From: Garcia nutans
Lineage: Eukaryota; Streptophyta; Magnoliopsida; Malpighiales; Euphorbiaceae
Direction of reading: 5' to 3'
NCBI GenBank assembly: GCA_947685225.1
Contig: CANTUV010000033.1
Location: 52,429,001 to 52,493,000 of the forward strand
DNA length: 64,000 bases
In this document: in pieces, positions 47,501 to 58,253 of the stretch
How the letters are laid out: each line of letters opens with the position of its first letter
How positions within the stretch are numbered: position 1 is the first letter of the stretch
Made by a program: the position numbers and the translations under genes
The notes under the pieces: generated by a model
The model's input: the letters and a program-made list of their open reading frames with translations, nothing else
What the model was told of the DNA's origin: nothing
The model's database searches: none

Positions 47501-48401
47501 AGTGGCTGGAATTTGGAGGTAATAATTTTGGTTCTTGATGAGGCTATCAATTAATCACTTCATTAACATCATCAATCAATTGGCATGAACCTAGTATGTA
47601 TTTCATCCAGGCTCTCTGTGTCAATTCTTCAGAACTTCAGTGCATATGACATGAACATGAACTCGGACGATAATCCATGTACCCATTTCAGCTTGACCTG
47701 ATAAACAGAGTTTGAGAAGCTGCTACTACTTCACATACAACATGTTGTCACTAAAACCTTTTTGTTTATTTGTCCTTCACAATTGCTGTTGATGATGTCA
47801 AAGTGATAGGGAGACGGATGATTTAGAGCTGCAAATGTCTGTGAGAGGATTGAAGGGAGTGGTTAGAGTTGCAAATGTCTGTGAGAGGATTGAGGGGAGT
47901 GGTTAGAGTTGCAAATGCCTGTGAGAGGATTAAGAGCATAATGATCTAACCTAAATAAACGTAAATAATAAGAAGTGATGACATTACTGATTACAAGTGT
48001 CTCCCAGCTACTCTAAGTCTCAATCATGCCTGATATTGTAAGATTTTAATTCTGCTGAATCAGATACTTGGATATGCATCTGTTATAACAGAGCTGAGTT
48101 CATGTCAGATGTTCTTGAGCCAACACTAGAGTGCTGTTCCATCCCATGACATCTCCCAGCACTGACAGCATAACGTGTGGATTGGCCAACTAGTATTGTC
48201 TTTACTTCTAAATCGCAAATAGTCATTGGCTTTTTAAGTAGAGATTGTGTTAAATTTCACACGCTTGTAGATATTGAACTGCACTTTTGTTCCAACCTTG
48301 CCCCAGTTTGTACTAAGTGCTTAGTTTCTTTCAGGTTGGGCACAAAAACTGGGCCATGGGAGCTGGTCTGGGCCAATACCGAGGAGGAAAAAATTGATTG
48401 A
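41544..48401 (+). CDS. DTX44: Plastid MATE transporter, DETOXIFICATION 44/45 type
   Basis: Thirteen exons join in phase to 548 aa: 41544-41821, 41919-42040, 42230-42364, 42483-42622, 43099-43234, 43901-43997, 44121-44221, 45486-45649, 46466-46537, 46658-46774, 47219-47314, 47397-47518 and 48335-48401. The first about 90 residues are Ser/Thr-rich with few acids, like a chloroplast transit peptide. Twelve hydrophobic segments of the MATE fold follow, opening with DELGLEILSIAVPAALALA. Family landmarks include VDTAFVGHIG, FLAWRAFGSPP, FRGFKDTKIPLYA and GNLLNAILDP. MATE carriers exchange organic solutes for H+ or Na+; the substrate of this plastid subgroup is not evident from sequence. Intron 5 has a GC donor. 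The DTX44 choice leans on the MIR390 neighbour, as at Arabidopsis MIR390A-DTX44; DTX45 is the alternative. Confidence 0.9.
43502..43645. repeat. 49-bp tandem repeat, three copies, in MATE intron 5
   Basis: Units begin at about 43502, 43551 and 43600 with g/a-cttctttttctctct, followed by actcatacatttgtttat. They diverge at a few bases. They are intronic and pyrimidine-rich. Confidence 0.85.
46805..46906. repeat. Short direct duplication in MATE intron 10
   Basis: The phrase gaaatttatatgttctgttt occurs at about 46809 and 46876, each followed by aga-g/a-tattt. It indicates a local duplication of about 67 bases within the intron. Confidence 0.7.
47827..47935. repeat. 40-bp minisatellite in MATE intron 12
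   Basis: Units start at 47827, 47867 and 47907 (agttgcaaatg-t/c-ctgtgagaggatt...), the third incomplete. It lies between exon 12 and the final exon. Confidence 0.88.
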
Positions 48402-50224
48402 GGGAAAGAGTTGGCAATGTGCTCACAATTTCAAAAGAACGCTGGGTCCTGCGACATAGTGAAGCAAGTTGAGCAACATGTGTTAGTACTTTCATTCGCA
48501 TCATCTTCGTGGTTTTCAAAATCTGAACTGGTTATCAAAGATATGGCTGGATTCTGCGGCAACTCATTTGTAGAGCGAACAACTTACGGCATTCAGGATG
48601 TGGCTAATTTTAGGTGGAGGAGGAATGGTTGGGCATTACAAATCGTGGTTAGAATTTCTGGAGCAAAGCACTTATATTTCTAGGCTTTGCAGCTACTTAA
48701 GCATGTCACAGCTACATGTAAATATAATTCATGTTATTACTGGGGTGAGATAAGTTGTAAATCGCTAGTTTAGCTTGTCGGAACCTGATTTTTATATGCA
48801 TGTGTTTTTCTGAATAACCTTGTTCTGTAATCTGACTACAGTTATTCTTTAGAGAAATCAGTTGTAATTTTAAATGGGTTATACAAATTTTGATGATGTT
48901 CCTGGCGCACTGCTGTTTTAGTAATTTGTACGCTGCTTTTTTGAAATTTCTTGCAATTCTTGGATTTTCTTGGAGAACTTCTAGTGATTCTCATGGCGCA
49001 AGGGCTTCAGAACAAGATGAATATATCATCAGATTAAACTATATAGGTTCATAAGATAGAACTGCCTACTATTGCATAGGCACAGAATAAGATCAACAAT
49101 CAACATTAAAACAGGTTGATCACTTCTCAAAAAATAGGGTACTGTCATTGTTCATCTGCGAGACCAAAGTTTTCGGAATTGCAGTTGATTTTTCTAAATT
49201 TTTCATTATTAATAACTTCATGGGACGCCGCTGATTTATGTATTTTTACTGAATTTTATAGTTTTAACATATTCTACTATTAGCAAGGTATCTATCATCT
49301 ATGTTGTACTTCAATTTTAATCCAACTAGAAACTTCAACTCAATCGGCAAATCGAAAAGTTACTGAAAACAAGTTCTATTTGATTTTGAACTTGATATTA
49401 AAATTCACAAGAGTTAAGGTTTAATCAAAATTTACTGCAGAGCAATGGCTTCCAAGTTCCAGCAAACTGCAAAGTTGTTTTGCCTTTGGTTCTCTGCTCC
49501 CTCTTTTTTCTTGTTCTTCCCCATGGTTTAGAATCCTTATGGTTCCTGTGGTTGCGTTGTGGTTTTTATAGGTTGCCCAAGAGTTTCAAGATAATAATTA
49601 ATACTTGGATTATTTTGTTTCAATTTTACTTCCTAGCGAACGATAATAAAAACTCCAATTGATTATGCATGTGTGTGTGTGTATGCATGTGAATTGGCCA
49701 TGATTTTATATGGGCTGTAGAACTTTTTGGTTCTTGGCATACTGTCATTTAGTACTTTGTCTTTCTTGGAAAATGTCTTGCAATTCTTAAGACTTCTACT
49801 CCCTTTTCTGTTTAAATATTTATAATGCACTCCTTGCTCAAAAGCAATGGTTAAATTGGAGCAAAAGGTATAAACAAATGCAAATAAAATCAAAATAGCA
49901 GCTGAATTTATGTATATATATATATATATAAATTTGTAATGACAAATCCACCAATACAAGTTGTTTCCTAAGGGTAAACAAAGAATTCATAAAAATTCCA
50001 TAATATTGACATCAGTAAGCAAGAAGCAGGCAAATCCACTGGAATGGTCCAAAGAATATCTCAGGAAAAAAATTGTTTTGCAGATAAAATGATCGTGTGA
50101 TGGTAGAAGGTAGATAATGAAAGCCAAAATTTCTTGTTTTTACAAACAAAATAAAATTAGAGCTGCTTTCCTCAACAAAATGACCACCAGTATCAAGCCT
50201 CTATAGCATTGCTAGAATCCAAAT
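48402..50224. other. Convergent intergenic region, MATE 3' end to DREB2 3' end
   Basis: Holds the 3' UTRs of two convergent genes. A 28-codon ATG frame near 49,446 has a hydrophobic, signal-like translation but no coding support. No other gene recognised. Confidence 0.6.
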
Positions 50225-51518
50225 TCAGGGAACCATGGCTCCATCAACTCCTAGCTCTTCCCCTGAATCCCAAGAAAAGTCAGGCTCCACTGAATTGAAA
50301 TTTCAGTCCATGTTTCTGTTTTTCTTCTTCTGTATGATTCAAGCTGTCTCGAAGATTGGTCCTTGGGTTTTGCTTTTGACAGGAGGGATCAGATGAACTA
50401 TTGCCTTGCTGGTAATTTGTAGAGCCTAATTCAAAGCCAAAAATGTCATAATTTTGCTCTGCTTTCAGTACAGAGTTCTCAGTGCCAACTTTGTGCATAG
50501 AAGGCTTAATATCAATTTCTGCACTGCTCATGTTATCATCTCTAGCTTTGAAGTGATTATAAACAAATTCCATACCTGAAAATTCTCCTTCCATCCCTTT
50601 ACTCATTATTGGTATCTCAGCATCATTAACGGTCTTACGATCAGTTCTTAAATCAGAATCCATATCTTGGAAATCACTGAAAGGTTTATGCATGTTGTTG
50701 AATCCATGATTATGTAATTCAGCTTTCACATTTTGGTCTCACCTTGCAAGCAGTCATATCTATTTTTCATAACTTGTGAAAATTCTGCATTCTTTTCTTC
50801 CACCAGTGTGATTTCTTCAGCTTTAACACCAGCAGAATATCTACAATCCCTTCTTGAAATACATTTCTCAGCTTTCAATTTTCTTGGAATGCCAATCTCA
50901 CTCGATTCCTCAGCAACAGAAATAAAAAAATTGCCAACATTTTCATTTACTTCTGTAAACCCACCAAAACAAGAACAAGCCGGGAGATCATTTTTTTAAT
51001 TTTTCAGCCTGGCCATCCTCAGTCTTGGTCAAATTTGTTTTTCTACGCTCAGTTGATGATGATGTTTCCATTTCCAAAAAGGAATCAGGGAAATTAAGGA
51101 TGGCATTTGGCCCATACATAGCCCTAGCAGCGTTGTCATAAGCTTGAGCTGCTTCAATAGCAGTAGAAAATGTACCAAGCCAATGTCTATTCGGTTTTGC
51201 ACTGATTAAGCTTCCTTTTAAAGCAGGTTCACGAATTTCTGCAACCCATTTTCCCCAAAGTCTTTGCCTAACTCCTCTGTAGCTGCAACTTTGGTTCTCT
51301 GGTCCTCCTTTCCCTCGCATACAACCTTTTCTTGAACCCTTAGATGGAGGTTTAGGGATTTCATCAAATTTGTTTTGTTTCTTCCACTTTTCAAGCGTAT
51401 CTTCTAGTGATTCACAACCATTACTTCCCTTTCGCAGTTTCTTCTTGCTCTTTTTCCTAATCTCTTCACAAGAACTCTCCTCCTTCATTGCATCCTCCAT
51501 GAAAAGCGTCTTCTTCAA
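50225..51518 (-). CDS. DREB2: DREB2-type AP2/ERF transcription factor, frame broken after the AP2 domain
   Basis: Intronless. The first frame (51518-50988, 176 aa) has a basic N-terminus (KKSKKKLRK), the LEDTLEKWKKQN helix, the DREB2 signature RKGCMRGKGGPEN near residue 63, and a complete AP2 domain at about 80-143. The WVAEIREP core has the Val typical of DREB proteins, which bind DRE/CRT (A/GCCGAC) in drought and heat genes. It then stops in a run of seven A (forward T run 50991-50997). The C-terminal half remains as readable protein in other frames: about 50990-50735, then 50729-50284, then a tail ending EELGVDGAMVP at stop 50225. Each join needs a one-base change (50991-50997, 50731-50734, about 50283-50287). 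The product as it stands is a truncated DREB without its acidic activation region. Pseudogene or truncated regulator are both possible. Confidence 0.82.
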
Positions 51519-54500
51519 ATTTCAAGATCAAGATTTTTCTTTACAAGTTTATAAAAAAAGGAAAAATTTAAAGATTTTCAAGATTGTTTTAAACCCACAA
51601 AAGTAAAATCAATGTTTGTCATATAAAACTCAAACTCAAAAGAAAGAGAGTTCCAAGAATTTGATGAAACAAATTAATAAATCAAGAACTAATTAAAGAA
51701 TTTAATCCAAAATCTTTAGCAAATTGAAAAGAAATTCACTAATCAAAACCTTCTTGTAAATGGTTGTTTTCTTGAACTCGTGTCGGGTTTTGTTATAAGT
51801 CACTGTAGCAGTTAGCAAGTTGTCAACTTTCTTGTTTATGGAACAGAGCCTTTATCTAAGAGACGAATGAAACAAAACGCTCTAAGAACAGCTATCATCG
51901 GGAGTACGGAAACATTCGCATATATTAAATTTTAATAAAATAATTACTCCATATGTTTGAAAATTTTAGAAACATTTTTCAATCTCATATATATTAAAAA
52001 TAAATTTATTATTTATTTAATTATACTTTAAAATTTTTATTATAAACTATTTATTTTATTTTTTATTTATGTTAAATATTTATTAATTATTATAAAATTA
52101 AAAATTAAAAAAATTAAAAATAATATTATTAATTATAAAATATTTAAATAAAAATATAATAATTAATTTATAATTTAATTATAATCTAAATAAAATAATA
52201 AAAATATATTTTAAAATAAAAAAAAAACTTTGTTACCGTCGTTTTTTGACGGAAAAAAAATATAATATTGCGAGTAATCGATAGAATTTTTTGACAGGAG
52301 TACGTCTACTCATATTTGCTGATATTGTGGGCCATATCAGATGCTGACGTGGAATATTTCGGTGGGCGGTTGATACACGTGGCATAACCCTATTAATGGG
52401 TTCACATCATTTTCTTGAGGATGAAGTAATTTCTTTTGATATATGTCTAACTTGTTGTCTCGTGCAGCAAAATTTGATTTTAGCTTTCTGTGAAGTAATT
52501 TCTTTTGACAAGTATAATTTTAACAAAATAAATTCATTTGTAATTAAATTTTAAAATTGGGATAAAATAATAACTCATACTTTAATCCTATAAAAAAATA
52601 ACTTGTCCTTTAATTGCGAATTTAAAACTACTTTCAATCTTCATTTAATTTAATTTTAAAATTAATTTTGGATTCGTATAACAATTAAATTGCAGACATT
52701 TTTTATTTCTTATTCTTTATTTTTTAAAAAGAGCTATTTGCAATGTAACCAACAAAGAATAAGATTCTATAAATTTTTATAGGTTTTATAAAAGTAGCTT
52801 GACTATTTTATAAAATTTTGTACTAAACTTACATAAGTTATCACATATACAATAAACTCTACAAATTTAATAAATTTAAAATTATTTTAAAAATATGATA
52901 AATTTTATAATTTTTTTTGATACTGTTGTAAAAGACTCGAAGAACAAAACTGCTGGGTTTTTAAAAGATTTGTGGCCCTATCAACTGTGTAAACAAGACG
53001 CAAAAAGAGTGAAATAATCTTCGGTCCGAGTTCTACTCTCCAGAGACTACCACGGAATTTACCATTACCAAAGGTCCAAAGCAAACTTCAGTTTGGCAAT
53101 AATTGACTAGCGGATGGCTTAAGATTAGATCACCTAATCCGCCGCTCAAATTTTTAGCAAACAGACAGACCCTAAATAGTAAATTGGATCAAATAAAAGT
53201 GAACCATAAAGGTTCAATTCAAAAGGGCCAGATCAGTTCATAAACAGAGAGATCAAGGCACCAATAATACCCATTTGATTCCATATTTCCATTCCCTTTT
53301 TGTCTCCTACCTTCTAAACCACATTCTGATTCAGCATCTCAAAAATATATGGAGAAATTTCAAGAGCAAATTGAGCAGAAAAACAAACGAATAAATACAT
53401 AGAAATTGTACATATTAAACAACCCCACACCCAACAACACCCAACAACCCCCAACAAACAAAGGAGGCAATGGCAAGCCACTTTAAAAGCTATCGTAGAA
53501 GCCTCCTACAGTAGTTAGTTCCAGCAGGGGGTTCCAAGATGATTAATCAGCTAGCTTCAGCTAAAAAGTGGCCATGAATATCCAACTACAAGAATCATCA
53601 AATAGACATTCCTTGATTACTGGATCCTTAACACATTGACTTCAAGATGAGAAGTATCCCTGTTACCTGTTCTCCAGATTGCCAGAGAAAATCAAAAAGA
53701 TAAAGTGAGAGAGATGCTAAAACGGATCAGATTCCTTCACTTCAATCATGAAGAATCCAACTTATCATTAAAAGCAGAACCAGGCATTTTCAATGCATAT
53801 ATAAAATATTGATGCCTAATTATATTCAGATTTCTTAATTTATTGGAATACATTACTGAATGAGAAGCACTAAAGAATAATATATTCCACATTTACGATG
53901 GTGTCTTGATAGCTATTTAGTATTCACTTGGGTCTTCAAAGTCAGAAATCCTACTTCTACTAGAAGTTACGATAATAAGGCTTCCAATTTCATTTGTTTT
54001 CGCCGATGCCTGTGCTAGAATTTTACAATAAAGATATGGCTTTTCTCTGTCCTTTATCATTCCAAACTAATCAGTAAATCCTCATCAGAAACAGATCATT
54101 ATTTTATCATATTACGTTTTACGGCAAAAAGCACCTGTCATTAACTTATTAACATAGTTCATTTTAGTTCTTAATGTTGTATTCTATTATTCAATAATCA
54201 ACACTGAGTTGCTATGTAACTAACTAATATTTCTCCCAGTATTCTGGTTTAATCCTTCAAATTCCAATATACAGAGAGTAAACTACCACATATAGTAACA
54301 GTCTCTGGGATTCTGCTTTTTGTATCATTATCAGTACTCTCAAATCATGCAAAGTAAACAATAACAAGTCTCTCACTCCAAGAAGCAAAACTATTTGGGA
54401 TCACCAAATTCAACAGCCTTATCAACTGGAACACCTATCTGATAAACTAACTGGCTCAGTCATAATTTTTAACCATTATCATATTTCTATATGTTTAAGA

Positions 54501-56001
54501 AAAACTTGCATTCATCTCACCAGTAACCCACTCCATAAAGTGACACAGCTGCTAATATAGACTCATTCAATGCTGTCGAGCATGATATCCATTTTTCATC
54601 TGAGGTGGTTATACACTATAATATCCATTATGTCGATCTGTTTGTTACACCTCTCCATCATGAGCCTCTTCTCTTAAGCCTTTTTATGTTGCTCACAAAG
54701 TAATATTATACGCTGTGCAGTCTTAAATTAGAAGTCACACCTCTAGTTTGAATAATTAATAAACAGCTGCTATGTAATTTGTTTTTCTGTGCAGCAATGC
54801 TATTGTTTCATTCATTATTCTAGTAGTAGCAGCTTTGGGTAAATCCTTTTAGGCTGTGATTCTACAATTTTTCAAATGAGCAAATAGCAAATTGGTAAAT
54901 GAACAAATGGTATTTAACATTCCATTTCAAAGAATAAGCCAAGAAATGAAGCAGACACTCAGAAAAAGGGGGAAGGAAGAAACAAGAATGAAACCTCCTA
55001 TGCAATGGGAAATAAGTAAATGAACACACTGCAACAGGAAGATCACAAACTTATGAAGTGGTGTCAACTTTCAACAGATATGCCACTGAGAGGATAACAA
55101 CTGAAAAGTGAAATTTAGTAGAAATTTTTATAACCACCTCCAATCCAACAATATAATGATGTATTCCCCCTTGGCCATATCAATTATAAAACAAAGATGA
55201 AGCATAAGATCCCAAGAAAGAGGAATTGAGAATTTTTCAAATTTAAGAAGGCACAAGAAGGATATATTATATTGTAAAATGGCACAAGCAATGTGATAAA
55301 AATGAAAACTAAAAATAGTTTGAAATAAGAAGAAATGATTCTCATATAACAAACAGTATCTAGTTGAAGGTGAAACAAATTGATAAGCTGATCGTGGAAT
55401 TTTTTTTACCCTCTGAGTATGCATGCAGCTGAAAAGGTGAAATCCTTGTATATTCATTGAAATGAAAAACTATGAAATCATAGTTGAAAGCCACCCTACA
55501 CCTCTTTCCCCTCAGTCACAGCACAAATGTCAGAAGACTAGATGGTCATTCAGTGCCCAGTTTAGCATAAACAAACAATAGCTTTCTATAGTTCATTGAG
55601 AAGTGTATATGCTCAATCGAGCATCTACTCCAGATATAAAGCCAAATGGCTAACTGCCATGAAAGTTGACAGCATGTTAACTAGTGTTATTTCACAAGCA
55701 AACTAACATTTGCAAAATGAAGACTTATTTTTCTAAACTCAATTTCAATCTTTAACTCAAAAGTTCAATTAAAACTTGATAAACCTAAAAATTAATTTTT
55801 GTGCAATTTGCTATCCTTCAGGGTTTCTAGGAAAGTCTCATTCCTTTTTTTTAAAAAAAATTTCTACTGCCTATTTTCAAATAAAAGAAATGATAGCTAC
55901 ATGAGAATGCTACCTCTATGCAACAAAGATGATAAGTTTCAGCAGGAAAAGGGAAAAAGGATTACCTGAAGCAACCTGAAAAATACAAGCAGCCATAACA
56001 G
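51519..56001. other. Intergenic DNA upstream of DREB2
   Basis: The first about 400 bases are the likely DREB2 leader and promoter. 51.9-52.9 kb is very AT-rich. 53.0-56.0 kb is less extreme and may include 3' UTR of the Abraxas-like gene, including a (cccaacaac)n-like stretch near 53,420-53,460. No protein gene is recognised. Confidence 0.6.
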
Positions 56002-57374
56002 TTACTCCAGTCCTGTCCGGGCAACTTTGTGCCTCAACTTCCAGTTATGATTTTCCTATTAAAAGTTCAAAAACAGAATTAATTTCATATATAAATCGTT
56101 TTTTTTTCTTAACTGAACGTAGGATGAAATTTAAGACTAATGAAGGAACATATATCAGTACATTTACAATGTTCTAATATGCACAAAAAGTAATAGCCAC
56201 CAATAAGAATGGTGAAAGAACAGCATATAGTACTTAAAATCTGGTGTAGATATTAAATTATTGATAAACAGTCATCTAAAACCAGAGACTACAAGAACCA
56301 TTTGAAGCATAGGACCATCATTTAGGCCAAATCAACACAAGATAGTTCAAATTATAATAAACCCAAGTGAAACCTATCAAATTCAAAAACATCCTTGAAG
56401 TTTCACTAAAGTTTGCTTCCTTTTTTTTTTTCCATTCATCAAATGTTGATACTGAATATGATAAAAATGCAATAATTAATGCTCACCTGCTGAAGAACCT
56501 TAGCATTGCTAATCTCCACTTGCCTGGCCAAGTTGTCAATCTTAGCTAACATTTTCTCATACAAATCCTCCATACCAGCAGTATAGTTTGAAGCCTCTGA
56601 TCCCATCAATCTGCTCAAATTTGAAACTGCAAAACCCTGTGCACACATATCCAGTTCTCCCTGGTCTTTCGAAATCTGCTTCATTTCATTCAAACTCTGC
56701 TCATTTCTATCCTCATTCATAGCCGATAAACTACTCAGCTCACAATTCAACATAGGGAAAGGCGAATTAGGGCTAAACGACCCGTAATGTCCTCTGAACG
56801 CCGGCCCAATATTCACAATATCAATAGGTTTGGGATTAAACGATAGCGTCGACACACGGAACTGGTACGCACGATACTCGTGCGTGTGAATTAATTGGAC
56901 GTGTAAAGGAGTAGCAAATAAAAGAAAAATGCAGGGAGTGAGGTTTATTGGATTTTCTGAGTTTTTGACAGGGAAAGAGTATTGAGAGTTACCAGAGAGA
57001 CAGCGAGAGACGGAAAATTCTCGCATTGAAGGGCGAATAGGGGTTCTACGGCGGGCAGAGAACCAACCGATACACTGATTGTGAGATTGAGAAGAGAGGA
57101 ATCGTAGGAGAGAATGGTCGACTCGACCAAGTGAATCGTAGAAAGAAAGAGGAAAGCTAGGGCAAAGGAAGGAAGTGACAGTAGCGACGAGTTGAGAGGA
57201 ATCGGAGTCGGAGTGAATTTGAGGAGAATCATCGGAGAGAGTAGAGGGAGCGATGTGGCTGACGTGACCGAATAGGAGACCGTCCACGTCACCGAGAGAG
57301 GAGGAGAACCGCTGTATCATGGAGGCTAATGTGGGACCTGATATAGCCAGCTTCTGTAATGGAAGGTCGTCCAT
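56002..57374 (-). CDS. Abraxas/BRISC-scaffold-like MPN-domain protein
   Basis: Two exons, 56487-57374 and 56002-56055, give 313 aa. The start at 57374 opens MDDLPLQKLAISGPTLAS; a longer upstream frame is untranslated leader. Residues about 10-190 look like the inactive MPN domain of Abraxas/ABRO1 (FAM175). They include SLGDVDGLLFGHV near 25 and the landmark IGWFSARRRTPIRPSMREF. The JAMM zinc ligands (HxHx10D) are absent, as in this scaffold family. The C-terminal part is a helix with coiled-coil character (LYEKMLAKIDNLARQVEIS) ending in a basic tail. Animal relatives hold the deubiquitinase BRCC36 in the BRCA1-A or BRISC complexes at DNA breaks. Plant relatives are thought to act in DNA repair. 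The family call comes from memory of these motifs, with moderate certainty. Confidence 0.65.
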
Positions 57375-58253
57375 AGCGACACCACTATAATCACCCACAC
57401 AGACAGGAAGAGAGTAAAAAACCGGGAGCTCAATTTCTTCAGTAATAATAATGAAGGTAAAAAAAAAGAGTTCTGCTTTTTTTATCTCTTTGTGCTTTAA
57501 AAACGACACCGTTTCGAAGTTGGTTGTCTCTCCAATTTGATGACAAGAGGTTGTTAGATTATTTATGCTGTAAAGATGAAACACATAATCTCACCAACTT
57601 GATATCATATGCTTGAAATAACATATAAACAACTCACTTTAGGCTAAGGCTAGCATGAAGAAGCAATCTGCATATCATCTCTTTCACATCATTTTCATAT
57701 GAACATGAGATTAACTGAACAACGGTACTTAGTGCAGTCTATTTCTAGTTTTATTAAAAATTAAAAAAAAGGGGGTTAAATTTCATCTAACAATAATCAA
57801 GATAGTGTAATATGTAAAATATAAAATTTAAAAAGAGGAAAAAAGAAAAAGTTGATTTCATGTGACAAAACACATGGGAAGCTGCTAATCTTTTTTGGGC
57901 TTGATATTCTTATGTTTCTGGTCATGTGCTGTCCAGCCCACTTCAAAAATTCTGATAGCCATCGACAGTCACTTCAAAAAAGAAAAATACAATCATAGAC
58001 AAAGAACTTCCTTCAATTTCATAACATCTTAATTCTTTTACAGAACATCAATTTAAAAAATACATTTATTGTTCCAGACAAAAAGAATACTCTCCAAATA
58101 TAACTTATATCTACAGTCACTAACAAAGAATAATATGAATTAAAGAATTTGATGACTACTTCCTATAAATCTTGTATAAAGTAGGCCAATTAATTAGAAT
58201 CAACCCTTTATTGTAGCACTCCCAAAATTATGATACTTTTTATAATAAAAACT
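57375..58253. other. Intergenic: Abraxas-like promoter and IMK2 3' UTR
   Basis: A near-palindromic AAACGACACCGTTT at about 57,501-57,514 lies some 130 bases upstream of the Abraxas-like ATG. It resembles a common plant promoter octamer family. The rest is AT-rich, with the IMK2 3' UTR nearest 58,253. Confidence 0.5.

Noticed and set aside
57375..57584. N-terminal extension of the Abraxas-like frame
   Set aside because: The extension is low-quality, poly-Lys/Phe-like leader translation; the conserved start MDDLPLQ fits the family.
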